Shown here one piece after another: positions 22,801-28,894 of a stretch of DNA of 64,000 nt. Under the pieces are notes generated by a model that did not search any database, was not told where the DNA came from, and saw only the letters and a program-made list of their open reading frames with translations. Both the position numbers and the translations under genes were made by a program. Positions within the stretch are counted from its first letter, which is position 1, and each line of letters begins with the position of its first letter. Source of the DNA: Spisula solida (taxonomy: Eukaryota; Mollusca; Bivalvia; Venerida; Mactridae); the NCBI GenBank assembly GCA_947247005.1, contig OX365947.1, positions 30,522,760 through 30,586,759 on the forward strand, written 5' to 3'.

Positions 22801-23624
22801 AATATGAAAAGACACTCATGTTATATCTTTATTTTCAACAGACTAATTAAAGCAATACATGTATAAACATTAAATATTTCATTAAGAGTAAACTATACAC
22901 ATGCACTTACCAGATTGTAACTTTTCAAGGCTTGTTCGTAATTTCCGTCTTCAGCATGAAGGTCACCTTCCTTTTTGTATGTCTCATTCATATATTCTAT
23001 TCTGTTCTGTTCTGGTTTTGCCTTCTGTAACGCCTTGGGTATTTTTGGCAGAACTCTGTTGCCATGTGCATGGTCCTTCTGATTATTTTCTTTTTCATAA
23101 TGATTGTCTTTGCTGCCATGATGATGTTGGTGGTGATGATTATGGTGTTGGTGGTGTGTTGTTGTTATTGTACCATGCGCGCGGTTCTGATTGTTGTTGT
23201 GAACGTTCAGACTATTGGTGTTGCGATGATGGTGGTGAGATGCCTTGTTGTTGCTGGTATTAGAGTTGTTGTTGTTTGTATGTGACATTTTCAGCTTCGG
23301 AGTTGACGTCCGACTGGAATTTGATGTATTAACATCTTTGGCATCCCGGAAAGGCACTTCCGGTAGAGTTCGTCCATGCCGCGCATGCGCGGGACCAATA
23401 GCCTTCTTATTGTCAGAATGCTTCGGTGCCCTGGGCAAAGCCCTAGTGAGCTTCACTGTGGTATCCAGTTTTGAGATGTTTGTATTTGGCACTGTAGGAA
23501 GAGCCCTTGATGGTTTCACGTTATTTAAGGGTTTGAGAGAATAATGTGATAACTGGGGTAGTTTAGGGAGAGCTCGCACTGATTTAGCGTGGTGGCTCTC
23601 TGGGGACAGCACTTGTACTCCCAT
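7348..23624 (-). CDS. ODAD4: Outer dynein arm docking complex subunit 4 (TTC25), whole gene of 15 coding exons
   Basis: ODAD4 (TTC25) is a TPR protein that helps dock outer dynein arms on ciliary doublet microtubules. Fifteen minus-strand exons join in frame (3225 nt, 1074 residues); all introns are GT-AG and all phases match. Residues 1-205 are an extension with five RxLPxxP motifs (17-23, 40-46, 61-67, 85-91, 190-196) and a His/Asn-rich run (about 115-175). TPRs follow at about 211-315. A central conserved block MRQILGSMYKDREYLEKFL is at 467-485. Basic, Lys/Arg-rich linkers cover about 550-725. A second TPR set with SRALGNLGRVF and TAWLFHEIGNC lies at about 720-915, followed by a Ser/Asp-rich tail. 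The human protein, as I recall it, is near 670 residues, so this one is long mainly through its N terminus and linkers. The start is the first ATG after an in-frame TAA 12 bp upstream. Identity is confident; exon ends are by eye. Confidence 0.92.
8367..8435 (-). CDS. ODAD4: ODAD4 exon 14 (residues 889-911)
   Basis: A 69-nt exon, acceptor TTGCAG, donor CAAG|GTAAGG. Encodes KLKQYHAAFNTFERALDQAR, the last TPR helix pair. Confidence 0.87.
8880..9036. repeat. pogo-like element remnant, copy 1
   Basis: ACCGGATGCTCGTAATAACT...GAGGTTTTACTGTA is repeated in direct orientation at 14319-14462. The end GAGGTTTTACTG matches the CAGTAAAACCTC terminus I know from pogo/Tigger elements. It sits in ODAD4 intron 13. 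Confidence 0.6.
9066..9262 (-). CDS. ODAD4: ODAD4 exon 13 (residues 823-888)
   Basis: Acceptor TTTCAG, donor GAAG|GTAGGT. Encodes ETAWLFHEIGNCFLALGDFE, another conserved TPR. Confidence 0.9.
9644..9730 (-). CDS. ODAD4: ODAD4 exon 12 (residues 794-822)
   Basis: Acceptor TTTCAG, donor ACAT|GTAAGT. Encodes SRALGNLGRVFVVQKKHQEA, a highly conserved TPR of the family. Confidence 0.9.
10192..10390 (-). CDS. ODAD4: ODAD4 exon 11 (residues 728-793)
   Basis: Acceptor ATTCAG, donor AACA|GTAAGT. Encodes a TPR with HSYLGNVCIGKKDYERGMD. Confidence 0.9.
10899..11059 (-). CDS. ODAD4: ODAD4 exon 10 (residues 674-727)
   Basis: Acceptor TTACAG, donor CTGT|GTACGT. The alternative donor 2 bp earlier would create a stop in the next exon, so this one is chosen. 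Contains RRRVAVGKYVNKEMEEIEL. Confidence 0.83.
11685..11999. repeat. Two-copy tandem duplication of about 160 bp in ODAD4 intron 9
   Basis: GGACTCACTGACTTGACGTT through ..AAGTGGG is present twice (about 11685-11847 and 11848-11999), ending just before a (CGAA)n run. Confidence 0.75.
11993..12021. repeat. (CGAA)n microsatellite
   Basis: Five consecutive GAAC/CGAA tetranucleotides directly beside the donor side of ODAD4 exon 9. Confidence 0.85.
12032..12224 (-). CDS. ODAD4: ODAD4 exon 9 (residues 610-673)
   Basis: Acceptor TCTCAG, donor ATAG|GTGAGA, two bases over. Lys/Glu-rich linker ending SYRPGSDLRSSDD. Confidence 0.85.
12735..12911 (-). CDS. ODAD4: ODAD4 exon 8 (residues 551-609)
   Basis: Acceptor AAATAG, donor GAAG|GTAAGC. 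Strongly basic (RKRRRSKKKK) then VPRMWNTYIENKKQEEAME. Confidence 0.87.
13454..13639 (-). CDS. ODAD4: ODAD4 exon 7 (residues 489-550)
   Basis: Acceptor TTCCAG, donor TCAG|GTAAGT. Encodes SGLHFLYDRVLNWVRKGEP and a Thr/Arg-rich segment. Confidence 0.87.
14144..14300 (-). CDS. ODAD4: ODAD4 exon 6 (residues 437-488)
   Basis: Acceptor ATACAG, donor ACAG|GTTTGT, one base over. Carries the conserved central block MRQILGSMYKDREYLEKFL. Confidence 0.88.
14319..14462. repeat. pogo-like element remnant, copy 2
   Basis: Near-identical to 8880-9036. It ends with GAGGTTTTACTGTA and lies in ODAD4 intron 5. Confidence 0.6.
14866..15035. repeat. Dispersed repeat, copy 1 of 2
   Basis: TAATATTAAGTCAGACAGGG...TTTTCAACAATCAAAAA recurs at 32561-32735 with substitutions. 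It is flanked by AATAATAAAGACTTTAT-type words that also occur near 27910. Confidence 0.65.
15169..15420 (-). CDS. ODAD4: ODAD4 exon 5 (residues 353-436)
   Basis: Acceptor CTTCAG, donor AAG|GTAATT, phase 0. Ser/Asn-rich then Pro-rich linker (APPIIVPAPPSQPAP). Confidence 0.85.
15529..15963. repeat. 33-bp minisatellite, about 13 units
   Basis: Units of the form GGTTTTTGGTACAGGATTGG followed by TGTACGTATTTAA repeat in ODAD4 intron 4, with small length variation. Confidence 0.9.
16164..16219 (-). CDS. ODAD4: ODAD4 exon 4 (residues 334-352)
   Basis: A 56-nt exon between TTGTAG and AAG|GTACGT. It encodes ARKRKNTISPEDITIQKK after a split valine codon. The phase fits only with these ends. Confidence 0.8.
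16358..16535 (+). repeat. tRNA-derived SINE-like element
   Basis: An A-box-like TAGCTCAATGGTTA and a B-box GGTTCAAATCC lie at tRNA-like distance. Possible acceptor halves GCCTCCG and TGGGGGC can pair with wobbles. The D arm does not fold and the T arm lacks a base, so it is not a working tRNA. A SINE head is the best reading. Confidence 0.5.
16579..16784. repeat. Inverted-repeat element, CACAGGAACTTGCA family, copy 1
   Basis: Left end CTACAACCACAGGAACTTGC is complementary to the right end (..GCAAGTTCTTGTGCTACAAC). A/T-rich core. A second copy is at 33371-33741. Confidence 0.65.
16853..17006 (-). CDS. ODAD4: ODAD4 exon 3 (residues 283-333)
   Basis: Acceptor CTTTTAG, donor AAAG|GTAACA, leaving one base of the next codon. 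Encodes the third TPR (LFLEQGDYENALNYFQKGA). Confidence 0.9.
17434..17510 (-). repeat. tRNA-derived SINE-like head
   Basis: On the minus strand GCCTAGTGGTATAGC (A-box-like) is followed 30 bp later by GCGGGTTCGAACCC (perfect B box). The acceptor halves do not pair, so it is not called a tRNA gene. Confidence 0.45.
17571..17702 (-). CDS. ODAD4: ODAD4 exon 2 (residues 239-282)
   Basis: Acceptor TTGCAG, donor GAG|GTAATA, phase 0 on both sides. Encodes the second TPR (ARSRVYRKLGKLRKASQDAD). Confidence 0.9.
17845..18010. repeat. CACACAGAAACGGCGAC family, copy 1
   Basis: GCACAGATAATTTAAAGCCA...GTGGACTTTGAATTTCGTGC closely matches 20869-21033 and, more weakly, 38704-38850. Confidence 0.7.
18675..18920 (+). 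repeat. Possible tRNA-derived SINE
   Basis: GCGGTGACCAAGAGGTAGTG resembles a tRNA A box and is followed by a weak B-box region (GTGTTTGTTCCCC) and a non-tRNA body. No second copy was found in the window, so confidence is limited. Confidence 0.35.
18921..20868. other. ODAD4 intron 1, no further feature
   Basis: AT-rich intron sequence. Short frames near 20050-20504 have no domain and no coding context. A palindrome AAGGTTCGAACCTT at about 19110 is noted. Confidence 0.45.
20869..21190. mobile_element. MITE with CCACACAGAAA ends, copy 2
   Basis: The left end (GCCACACAGAAACGACGAC..CCACGCAAGAGTCAG) is inverted at the right end (rc GGCCACACAGAAAGGGCGG..CACTCATGCAAGAATCAG). The arms are about 50 bp. 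It is the only copy here with both arms. Confidence 0.65.
22014..22149. repeat. Long palindromic element (MITE-like)
   Basis: Arms of about 55 bp (..AAAATATAGGCACGTGTTTG and its complement CAAACGAGTGCCTATATTTT) around a 17-bp centre GAGTGCGTAGCACGAGT. Confidence 0.75.
22150..22910. other. ODAD4 intron 1, CRE-rich stretch
   Basis: Contains three perfect TGACGTCA octamers (22216, 22284, 22296) and several related GACGTC words near 22568-22665. No gene seen. Confidence 0.5.
22911..23624 (-). CDS. ODAD4: ODAD4 exon 1 (residues 1-238)
   Basis: Encodes the N-terminal extension with five RxLPxxP motifs, the His/Asn-rich run, and the first TPR (..EDGNYEQALKSYNL). It ends CTG|GTAAGT, phase 0. Confidence 0.9.
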
Positions 23625-23779
23625 AGCGTACTTACATTAAATAAGTTTAATCTATCACAATTATCCGACTTGTCGTTAACACACAGAGACTAATTGTAAG
23701 TATCACTTAATATTTTATTATTTTCAAACAATATCACTCAATAATGTATAACACTAACAAAAAATTTCTTATAATCCAA

Positions 23780-23806
23780 TTACGAAATCAACACGTCCGC
23801 CGCCAT
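23780..23806 (-). promoter_or_regulatory. Short upstream open frame in the ODAD4 leader
   Basis: AAAATGGCGGCGGAC starts a nine-codon frame including its stop, 156 bp upstream of the main start. Whether it is transcribed depends on the unmapped start site. Confidence 0.3.
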
Positions 23807-24069
23807 TTTTATTTTTGACCGACATATGAAATCAGGTTGTCCAATTCTGGCTCTCAAAGTTCGAAAAGACGCAGGATTCTGAAATAGTAAAGATAAACTA
23901 AACAATTCAACCAAAATCAATTTACGTATTCTTGAAACACATGTATTATATCATTTATCAATAATATAACGAGTTTGAATAAAATTTAAATACCCGAATT
24001 AAAACTCCTAGTTTTCCAAAGTTCCGAAATGTGACGTTTGTTTGTCTTATGTTCTTTCTATTGTTCCAG

Positions 24070-24084
24070 GTTGCTTCTAGAAAC
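24070..24084. promoter_or_regulatory. Imperfect X-box (RFX-type) upstream of ODAD4
   Basis: GTTGCTTCTAGAAAC has two RFX-like half-sites spaced by three bases, about 445 bp upstream of the ODAD4 start. RFX factors are known to drive motile-cilia genes. A FOX core TGTTTAC lies at 24182-24188. Motif-level evidence only. Confidence 0.3.
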
Positions 24085-24845
24085 CACTTTAAGTCTTATC
24101 TAAGACCCTGCAATAATGTTCGCAATACATTTACCTAGTGTTCTAACCCTTTCAGGCATGAAAACACTTCTTTATTACAATTGTTTACAAGTATTGATTG
24201 CTTTCCAAATTTCTTTGTTTAAAAATAATGGTTAAAACAAAAACGCCATTTCGGCAATTATGGTGAAAACAAAAGGATTTCAAACCGTGACATGGTCCGA
24301 AAAGTACGACTTTTAACTCGTCTCATGTTCACCGTATGAATGACAAAGATAAGCAAATTTGTCCAGCAAGCTTGCCTCCTATATTACACTATAATCTGTA
24401 GCTGTTAATCCCTTTATTAAAAGTGTCGAACATCCAGATAACACACTAAGCGACCAATACGGATGCACGATAATACGATGTCAAATTGTGGTATAAACTT
24501 CAAAGCAATATAGCGGCTTTTATGAAGAAATTTCACTACGTTGTAAAGTCGAACTGTAGAACTGTAATTATTTCTCACAGTTTATTGCGTTTATGAGTGG
24601 TCAACGCCCGATCGATTCTAGGTTAAACATTCACACAAATACTTGATATCACCATCACTTGTCGAGATTGTATTGAGAAAAATATCCATAAATTAATTAC
24701 AAACAACGCGACAATCAGAAATGATAAATTATTCAATTATTTTATTTATATCAGATTGGGATAAGTCATATCGATATGTTTAAACAACGTTCGGAATGAT
24801 GCAGTGACTATTCTGTGTATATCTGCTATAAAAGAGAAAGATACT

Positions 24846-25019
24846 TGACACTTGGAAGGTTCGAACCCTAGCACTGACACTTGGAAGGTTCGAACTCTAG
24901 CACTGACACTTGCAAGGTTCGAACCCTAGCACTGACACTTTGAAGGTTCGAACCCTAGCACTGACACTTGCAAGGTTCGAACCCTGGCACTGACACTTGC
25001 AAGGTTCGAACCTTAGCAC
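24846..25019. repeat. 29-bp minisatellite, six units, each with a tRNA-like B box
   Basis: Units TGACACTTGGAAGGTTCGAA + CCCTAGCAC. The GGTTCGAACCC core of each unit matches the Pol III B-box consensus, with one or two changes in some units. Confidence 0.9.
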
Positions 25020-25784
25020 CCAGCACCTTCCATTTGACAAACTTAAAATAATACTCAAAATTTAATAACGGTCTTGTGAAAATTTCGCAAATTGAATAAG
25101 ATGGACTGACGGAATTTTCACAAAACATAAAGTTAAATTTGCAATTATTGTAAACGAACAAAAAGTGCGTCAAAATATAACTTGCCTTAGTATTGATAGC
25201 TCAATCTCACTCGAATGTTTGTGCTGCATTCAAGCCTCTGCGACTGTCATAACAAAATGCGGTCCGTGTTGGGACATTTTGGGTCTGACACAATATGAGA
25301 AAAGTAAAGTAAATGGAACATACATTTCTAGGTTAGTCTTGTCACTTTGGTTCCTGTCGATAGGGCTTATATGTGGCCTTGAAAGAGACGACGTTATGTC
25401 AATGCATACAAAATGCATCACTTGAATTTTCGGAAGTGATTAATATAAATATGATCAGACCCAAAGCTACCAAAGCAGGTAGACTGACCCCATCCAGTGT
25501 TGTTACTTTGAGTCGTTACCAGCTCAACAAAAACGACTAACAAACACGTCACACCACTAGTAAACAGACAGATAGCCTAGATCTCGTGGAAAGACAAACG
25601 TAATATATATCCTTACAAGTACCTTGATCTACACAATTAGTAAATTATAAAATAATCTGTAAACGTTACTAAACAATCTACTTGAGGATTGACTTGAGAT
25701 CGCCTTGATCTTGTTTACCCCGTGTATCATGATAAGTACCTGCAACACTACAAGCCCTCAAAACTGTCCCTTCATACTCATATA
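25020..25784. other. Intergenic sequence, no recognised gene
   Basis: Overlapping short frames on both strands (25165-25425) show no domain and are not called. Confidence 0.45.
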
Positions 25785-26105
25785 TAGTACGGGTAATTTG
25801 ACAAGATTCTCTACCTTTAATTAGCATAATTTAACAGCTGATATATTGTCTATATTTTCAACTCCAGTTGTATGTTTTCATAAGTGCGAAGTATCACGAA
25901 GACGCTCGATGTGTAATACAAACACAAATCTAAAGAACCGATATTGCACGATTTGCTCGCGGAAATTTATTTATTCAACGCAAGTACCTTGTAATATATT
26001 CATGCATAAAGGTCAGGATCATGTCAAATTCTCTGTGCTATATAGTACGGATAGTTTGACAAGATTCTCGACCTTCTATTAGCATACTAGTAATTTAACA
26101 GTTGA
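25785..26105. repeat. Dispersed repeat, copy 1 of 3
   Basis: Shares AAGAACCGATATTGCACGAT, TTGCTCGCGGAAATTTAT and the ATATTCATGCATAAAGGTCA segment with 26345-26500 and 27415-27635, all in the same orientation. Confidence 0.75.
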
Positions 26106-26344
26106 TATAGACAAACACTTAGTAAACTCTTAACCACAGCTCAGGGCTACCAAAATATATTACACTGTATTAAAGTAGTAGTGTCCGATGCTTTTTTCGT
26201 TGTTACGTGACAAAATGAACATGCAAATAGGAAATAGGTTTGACTCAATCGGTTAGTACGTGTATCTTTAGTTGTCATAGGTCCCCTTTAACTTTTTAAA
26301 ACCCCTACAAAAGCTCGTCTCTCGCTCCTCGAAGTCAGCGTGAG

Positions 26345-26500
26345 CTAAAAATCTTTAGTATCACGAAGACACTCGAGGAATAATACCAACACAAATCTAA
26401 AGGACCGATTTTGCACGATTTACTCGCGGAAATTTATATATTCATGCATAAAGGTAAGGGGGGACAGGTCAAATTACCCGTGCTATACACCGAGACCATC
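26345..26500. repeat. Dispersed repeat, copy 2 of 3 (shorter)
   Basis: Lacks the segment between AAATTTATATATTC and ATGCATAAAGG that the other two copies keep. Confidence 0.7.
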
Positions 26501-26571
26501 ACTGTTTCCGTCTATAAGAGTCAAAAGTTTATACACGTTATGTATCCGGTAAACCATTATAAATTATACAT

Positions 26572-26815
26572 GAATAACACGTACACGTACACGTATAAGT
26601 AATAAATATAATTACACGTGTAAAATTGTATGCACACGTGTCAACTGTACGTATCATCGGATACAAGCAAGTATAATTCCGCTTAAATGTACGTACCAGT
26701 TTAAAATTATAGGAGCACTTATTAAATATATTAGTACGTGCACGAATATTTTGTATAATGCAGAAAGTCATACGTTATTTAAAACACGTGTACAGGACAC
26801 GTGCATTTAGCACTA
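26572..26815. promoter_or_regulatory. Cluster of CACGTG E-boxes and CGTACA repeats
   Basis: Four CACGTG hexamers (in TTACACGTGTAA, GCACACGTGTCA, AAACACGTGTAC, GGACACGTGCAT) plus many GTACGT/ACGTAC words within 240 bp. Function unknown. Confidence 0.35.
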
Positions 26816-27185
26816 ATGGCTGATCTGCACACAGGCTACTAGTCTCTCAATTAAACACAACCATTTTTAGACGGAATTTACTAGCTGAGCACACTATGTC
26901 TTTTCATCGAATCTAATGTATACATAATTGTTATAACCCATTGTACACATAAGTCAATTTATTTTAATCTTTATATGTTAATAACAACTTTAGAGTGAAA
27001 AGAAAACATTTATTTAACTTGTTTCATAATAAATGTAACTCAATTAATGAAGCACATGCGGGGATCCAGCATTTTTGTAAATATTATAGTATTATGACAA
27101 CTGCCAAAAATTCCTGGAGGTGGGGATGGACTGTATAAAAGACAATACAAGGACTGGAGGTTATCTCGTCATTTAGCATCACATA

Positions 27186-27335
27186 AGGCCTTTTCGACTG
27201 GGCTGTTTCGTGAAGCAAGTTTTAGCCTGGTTCCCTTCCCCACAATTACAGCACTACTACAGAAATACAACTGTAAAATTAGAACGGGAACCAGACTGTA
27301 ACCTGCTCCACGAAACAGCCCAGTCGAAAAGGCCT
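27186..27335. mobile_element. 150-bp palindromic MITE
   Basis: The first 27 bases (AGGCCTTTTCGACTGGGCTG..) are the exact complement of the last 27. The inner part (CCTGGTTCCC / GGGAACCAG) also pairs. It can form one long hairpin. Confidence 0.8.
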
Positions 27336-27414
27336 ATACGTACAAACCTTCACATGTTCTCGGAACTCGTGTCTGTTTGCTGTTCGTGGTCATTTCCGAG
27401 TGTCGTAGTAATAT

Positions 27415-27635
27415 AGTCCAGAGAATTTGTCACGACTCTCGACCTTTAAATTAGCATTATTTAAAAGCTGATATATTGTATTACGAAGACGCTCAAGGTG
27501 TAATACCGAAATAAATTTAAAGAACCGATATTGCACGATTTGCTCGCGGAAATTTATATATTCAACGCAATTACCTTGTAATATATTCATGCATAAAAGT
27601 CAGGATCATGTCAAATTCTCTGTGCTATACCGGGT
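27415..27635. repeat. Dispersed repeat, copy 3 of 3
   Basis: Close to copy 1 (25785-26105), from TCGACCTTTAAATTAGCAT through TCAAATTCTCTGTGCTATA. Confidence 0.75.
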
Positions 27636-27904
27636 ATCTACATTTCACTACATATCATCAGAGATTTCAATCAGCCGTGTGCCACATTTGATGTTAAATC
27701 GGACGTAAATGTAGGAATGTAATATAGGAATGTATCGACCATACAACACTGTCCATGTTTTGTTGACTTATCACTTTATACGATTATTTTCATTTTGATA
27801 TTATTACAAGAGTAAATTAACCCAGACTCAGCGTCGAAAGAAACGCAGTCGTTGTTTTCATTTGTTGCTTTTATTGAACTAATATCAAGACGGCTTTAGG
27901 TTTT

Positions 27905-28085
27905 ATGAAATAATAATAATAATAAAGACTTTATTTTACGAGGAAACTCATTTGACAATTATATTAAATGACAATCTTCCATGAGATCCTCAACAATAAA
28001 CAGTTGAACAAGAACACTAGTACATAAAAGCAAAGAGCATAATGGCAATGCAGCCCATATGACGACCACAATATCATAATTTTAT
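27905..28085. repeat. Retroelement-end-like repeat (AATAATAAAGACTTTAT)
   Basis: AATAATAAAGACTTTATT + TTACGAGGAAACTCATTTG resembles 14465-14600, and the same AATAATAAAGACTTTAT word occurs at 15035. Likely a repeat end; class not certain. Confidence 0.45.
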
Positions 28086-28560
28086 TTATAATTGGGGTAT
28101 TTCATAAAAGAGTTTCAGTGAAAGGATGTGCGAAATCGATATGTAAATGCATTACCGTAGTGTTTATTTTCAAGTTTAAACAAAAAGAATGCACGATTTA
28201 TAATAACCTTGTTTTAAATGAAGGTTTCCTGTTTTTTTTGTCAAAACGGAAATGATCACTTTTGATATTTTAAAAGTATAAGAATGCGTTTCTTTCGCTA
28301 GCCAGTATAAGTTATATAATCGTATTGATAGTAGTATTTGGTTTAAAGTAAGTATATCACACTTCCTACCATTAAATTGAGGCGTATACGCTAAAATAAT
28401 GTCCAAAATGTATAGAGTTCTGTAAAGTATAGAGTTCCGCAATCTTTTATAGGTGTGTTTCAATTATTCAACCGCTGTTCATATGGTTAACAAGAAATAA
28501 AAGTGTACATCTCAATTTTCAAACTGATTCCAATTCTGGGTTTCTGCAATTTAAGGTTGT

Positions 28561-28690
28561 GATACGGTGGCCTAGTGGTAAGCGCATTCTACCAATCCGG
28601 AGGTACTATTTAGGACTGGGTTGTGAATATTATATATGCTTCATTCAGCACGTATAATATACACAACCCAGCTTAAGGTATAACGTTTCA
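28561..28690 (+). repeat. tRNA-like A-box element followed by a hairpin
   Basis: TGGCCTAGTGGTAAGCGC is a good A box, but no good B box follows. At 28617-28676 CTGGGTTGTGAATATTATAT pairs with ATAATATACACAACCCAG around CTTCATTCAGCACG. Confidence 0.45.
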
Positions 28691-28894
28691 TCCGGCAATA
28701 TAATAGGTCACCCTCAGATCAACTGAAAAAAGGCAAAGTTTGATGTAAATGCCTCCACCATATGTTTTATTACTATTCATGACTATTACTATTTTCAGAC
28801 TAACCCTTTTTCATTATTGTATTGACAGATAGGTGGTACTATATTTGCTCACAAAGACATCCACAAAGTCACATAGACATCACCTGACAAGTTA

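Noticed and set aside
22901..23544. Plus-strand frames opposite ODAD4 exon 1
   Set aside because: Shadows of a real minus-strand exon; the Val/Leu-rich runs are the complement of the His/Asn codons.
24846..25019. CRISPR-like repeat array
   Set aside because: Units are directly adjacent with no spacers and the genome is eukaryotic.
27133..27142. TATA-box-like GTATAAAAGA
   Set aside because: No gene or open frame follows at a sensible distance; only a MITE does.
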